From contig NC_037649.1 in the NCBI RefSeq assembly GCF_003254395.2, positions 4,931,032-4,995,031 on the forward strand: a DNA stretch of 64,000 nucleotides, in the 5' to 3' direction. Positions 61,456 to 64,000 of this stretch are shown here, one piece after another. The position numbers and the translations under genes are program-made. The notes under the pieces were generated by a model that saw nothing but the letters and a program-made list of their open reading frames with translations, ran no database searches and was not told the DNA's origin. Origin of the DNA: Apis mellifera (Eukaryota; Arthropoda; Insecta; Hymenoptera; Apidae). Every line of letters starts with the position of its first letter. The first letter of the stretch is position 1.

Positions 61456-64000
61456 TACTTGATTGCTGTTTAAATTTAGTTTGAACGAATGATGGAAAGT
61501 ATGAAAGTGAATGCAGGAAAAGTACATATATTAGTCTGAATGAAACTTGAATTGAATTGCTGACTTCAGCTATCTTAATTGAATGGCAATGCCATCAAGT
61601 TGAATTTGTTTCAAAAATTTCGCTCGCATTAACGAATTGAATAATAATAAGTCGTAGATTATTGATTTCTATTGCACGAACAATAAATAAATAACGACAA
61701 CTTATTTTATTACTAAATTTATACAATTATTTTTAATTACATTTGTATTAATTTTATACAAATGTTTATCCAAAAAACACAATATAAATATTCAAAGCAT
61801 GCATCATAAATAAATTACGCATGAAATCATCAAACTTCCATCAACCAGTTAGAATCCAAATCCATTCAAATCATCTCACGATTCCCAACCTCAAACTTCA
61901 AACTTCAAACTCTCCATCCAATTAACAATTACCTAATTACCTTCGAACCATGATTCGAAGTGGGATCATGGTAAAACACGTTCAGAATTATTGCTCCACC
62001 GATCTGAATTAACGGCGGCTCGGGTTCTTATGATGTGTACAGGAATCTCGATTAACTGATACATAACGATGCTGTCCCGATTGGCGTACAGTCGGCTCAC
62101 GTATAACAATCGGAATCCCGCTGGCAAATAAATGAGCTCGCTGAAACGGGAGGAACTTCAAAGCGGCGACCTCGCGCTCTGGAAAAGGGTGACTCGAAAA
62201 GAACTTGTAATCCATCCGTGAAAAAAACAAAAAAAAGATAAGAAAGATGGATAGAATCGTTACAAAAATCTCACATCCTTTTCCTTTTTCCTTTTTTTTT
62301 TTTTCACGAATCGTTCGAACGACTAAGAAACCCAATATAATAAATTAAACATCTTCGTTTCGTGCAACCGTGTTTCCTTCGAGGTGTCGAAGCGACTTGT
62401 AAGTTCCGCAAGGTGGCGCTTTTTGCACGGCCAGTAATAGCGTACGGCTCGTTGGCTCGCGTAGATCGGTCAATTGGGGTCCATCCAGTTGGGCATTTCT
62501 TTGCGGCAATCGAGATGGAAACAACCGCGCTTCTTACCCTCGACTCGTAACTCTAAGCCAATAACTCGGGTTAAATTATAGTCTGTCGCGTGCGCCACGG
62601 ATCATTCATAAACGGAGAATTTCATAAAAGAGATTGTAAAACTTCTAGCGTTGTTATACAAGATGATACTTGCACGATTCGTGGAATTTCTTTGAGGAAT
62701 TGGATTTAACTTCATTGAAGACGTCGATTAAAATGGGGGAGGGTATAAATTAAAAATTGTGAGATTGGTGAATATGAAATTTTCTCATTTTGTTGAATGA
62801 AATTTTTAATTAATCAAAGTATAGTTATATTTAATAAAACAATGACTAGTTTCATTGATTTTTTTTTCCTTTTTTATAAAACTTCATATAATGATTCCAC
62901 CTTGTCCCACGAATTAATATTTCTTTTCACTTGGCAATCACGTACAATCACTTGCAAACAAATCTAATAATTCTCGAAACACCTTATTTCCTTCCGTAAA
63001 TAAAATATTCAACACGACGAAGATATCTTGCGCAAAACGAGATATCGGCACCCGACGAAAATGAACACGATCGTGGAAATCCGAGTGGAGAGCCAACTGT
63101 ACTTTCATAAGCACGCTGCTCACGCTGCCGCAAGCTGGAAACAAAGGCGACGAGCATTCCCACAGTCAAACTCCAGTCCACAGGTCGCGCCTCTGTCGCT
63201 TCCTACCGAAAGCAGCAGGCAAGCAAGTTCGGCTCGACGGTTGGTTTGCCAACCGGCGTTGTTGTTCCCAGCCAGGCCTAGGGACCCTAGGCCGTTCTAA
63301 CGGGCGTCGTTGGCACGGTGACAGCGCGGTGAACACGCGGGTCACGCCTGCTAGGGCCACGGGATAATGTCAAACGGCCGTAAATTACGGCCGTGGCGAA
63401 TCCCTCGATGCTGCATAACGTGGGAGTCAGGACGTAAGCACATAATCGTGGCGGAGGATAAACTCGGCCGGACTTTCCCCTCGTTTATTATTATTTTCTC
63501 GTCGATTAAACCGGCGGGCCGTGCCCCGCGGCCCAAACCTGTCACTTGGACGAAAGGTCGCAAGGCTTCCACCTTTGTCGATAGGTCGGTATCGTTAACG
63601 TGGTTTCTAAGCATCGCTTTCGAGTGTGTTGGATAAGCGGTGTATTTTCTTGGTTAAGCGTACTGTCCTAACCTCTCTAAAATTTTTCTCCTCGATCGAA
63701 ATATCTTTACACTTATATGTATATTCTTTTATAAGTTTCGAGATACGTATCAAAATATGTTTGAAATTATTATATTAAAGTTAGAAAGTTCCGTGTTCTT
63801 TGTAAGATTACTTCATTGTGAAATATCTAGAATAAATGAGTCGTGTAATTATATATTGAAACACGAAGCATAAATAGTTTGTTGATTAACATACGATTAA
63901 ATACCACGTCAACAAATTTAATAATCTTCCAATCATTAATTTTTTTTCCTTTTTAAACAAAAAAACTTAATAATTAACTTAATAATATTCCTCTTACGTA
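61456..64000. other. Non-coding DNA with a CpG-rich block near the right edge
   Basis: AT-rich at 61,460-61,980, 62,640-62,940 and 63,650-64,000. CpG-richer at 62,000-62,260, 62,360-62,610 and strongly at 63,030-63,620, which contains the palindrome at 63,374. No gene model; overlapping frames on both strands look fortuitous. Confidence 0.35.
63374..63394. promoter_or_regulatory. Perfect 10-bp-arm palindrome around one base
   Basis: Arms ACGGCCGTAA and TTACGGCCGT flank a single A and are exact reverse complements. It sits in a CpG-rich block. The right half with flank (TAAATTACGGCCG) is also present at 55,391. A dimeric factor site is possible; no known factor is named. Confidence 0.45.

Overview
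The window looks like nuclear DNA of a bee, most likely genus Apis. Three things point there: a head-to-tail array of insect odorant receptor (OR) genes with tiny AT-rich introns, very AT-rich spacers mixed with CpG-rich patches, and two nuclear copies of mitochondrial DNA (NUMTs) whose encoded peptides match bee ATP6/ATP8 and cytochrome b in invertebrate mitochondrial code.

Left part (1-17,732). Four complete OR genes lie on the + strand at 1107-3712, 5111-7789, 9710-12748 and 14357-17732. Each could be spliced by eye into nine coding exons with the same intron phases (0,0,1,2,2,0,2,0), giving proteins of 389, 390, 388 and 389 residues with no internal stop. Genes 1 and 2 are close paralogs; their spacers are also alignable, so the pair arose by a duplication of about 4 kb. 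Genes 3 and 4 are more diverged. The spacer between genes 3 and 4 holds a NUMT of the ATP8/ATP6 junction. These proteins would be ligand-specific subunits working with the Orco co-receptor in antennal neurons; Orco itself is not in the window.

Right part (17,733-64,000). I find no convincing protein-coding gene in these 46 kb. The stretch alternates AT-rich DNA with CpG-rich patches a few hundred bases long. It carries eight low-copy tandem repeat arrays (units about 115-250 bp), several microsatellites, a second NUMT (end of cytochrome b plus tRNA-Ser(UGA), about 54,120-54,591), two perfect palindromes and a few short ORFs of doubtful status. It could be an intergenic desert or the intron/regulatory domain of a large gene with exons outside the window; the sequence alone does not decide.

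No CRISPR, operon or prokaryotic feature is present, and I did not find an undescribed enzymatic or defence system. The items most worth a second look are the two NUMTs, the GC-AG intron in OR gene 2, the predicted further OR copy just left of the window, and the short ORF with a splice donor at 27,066.
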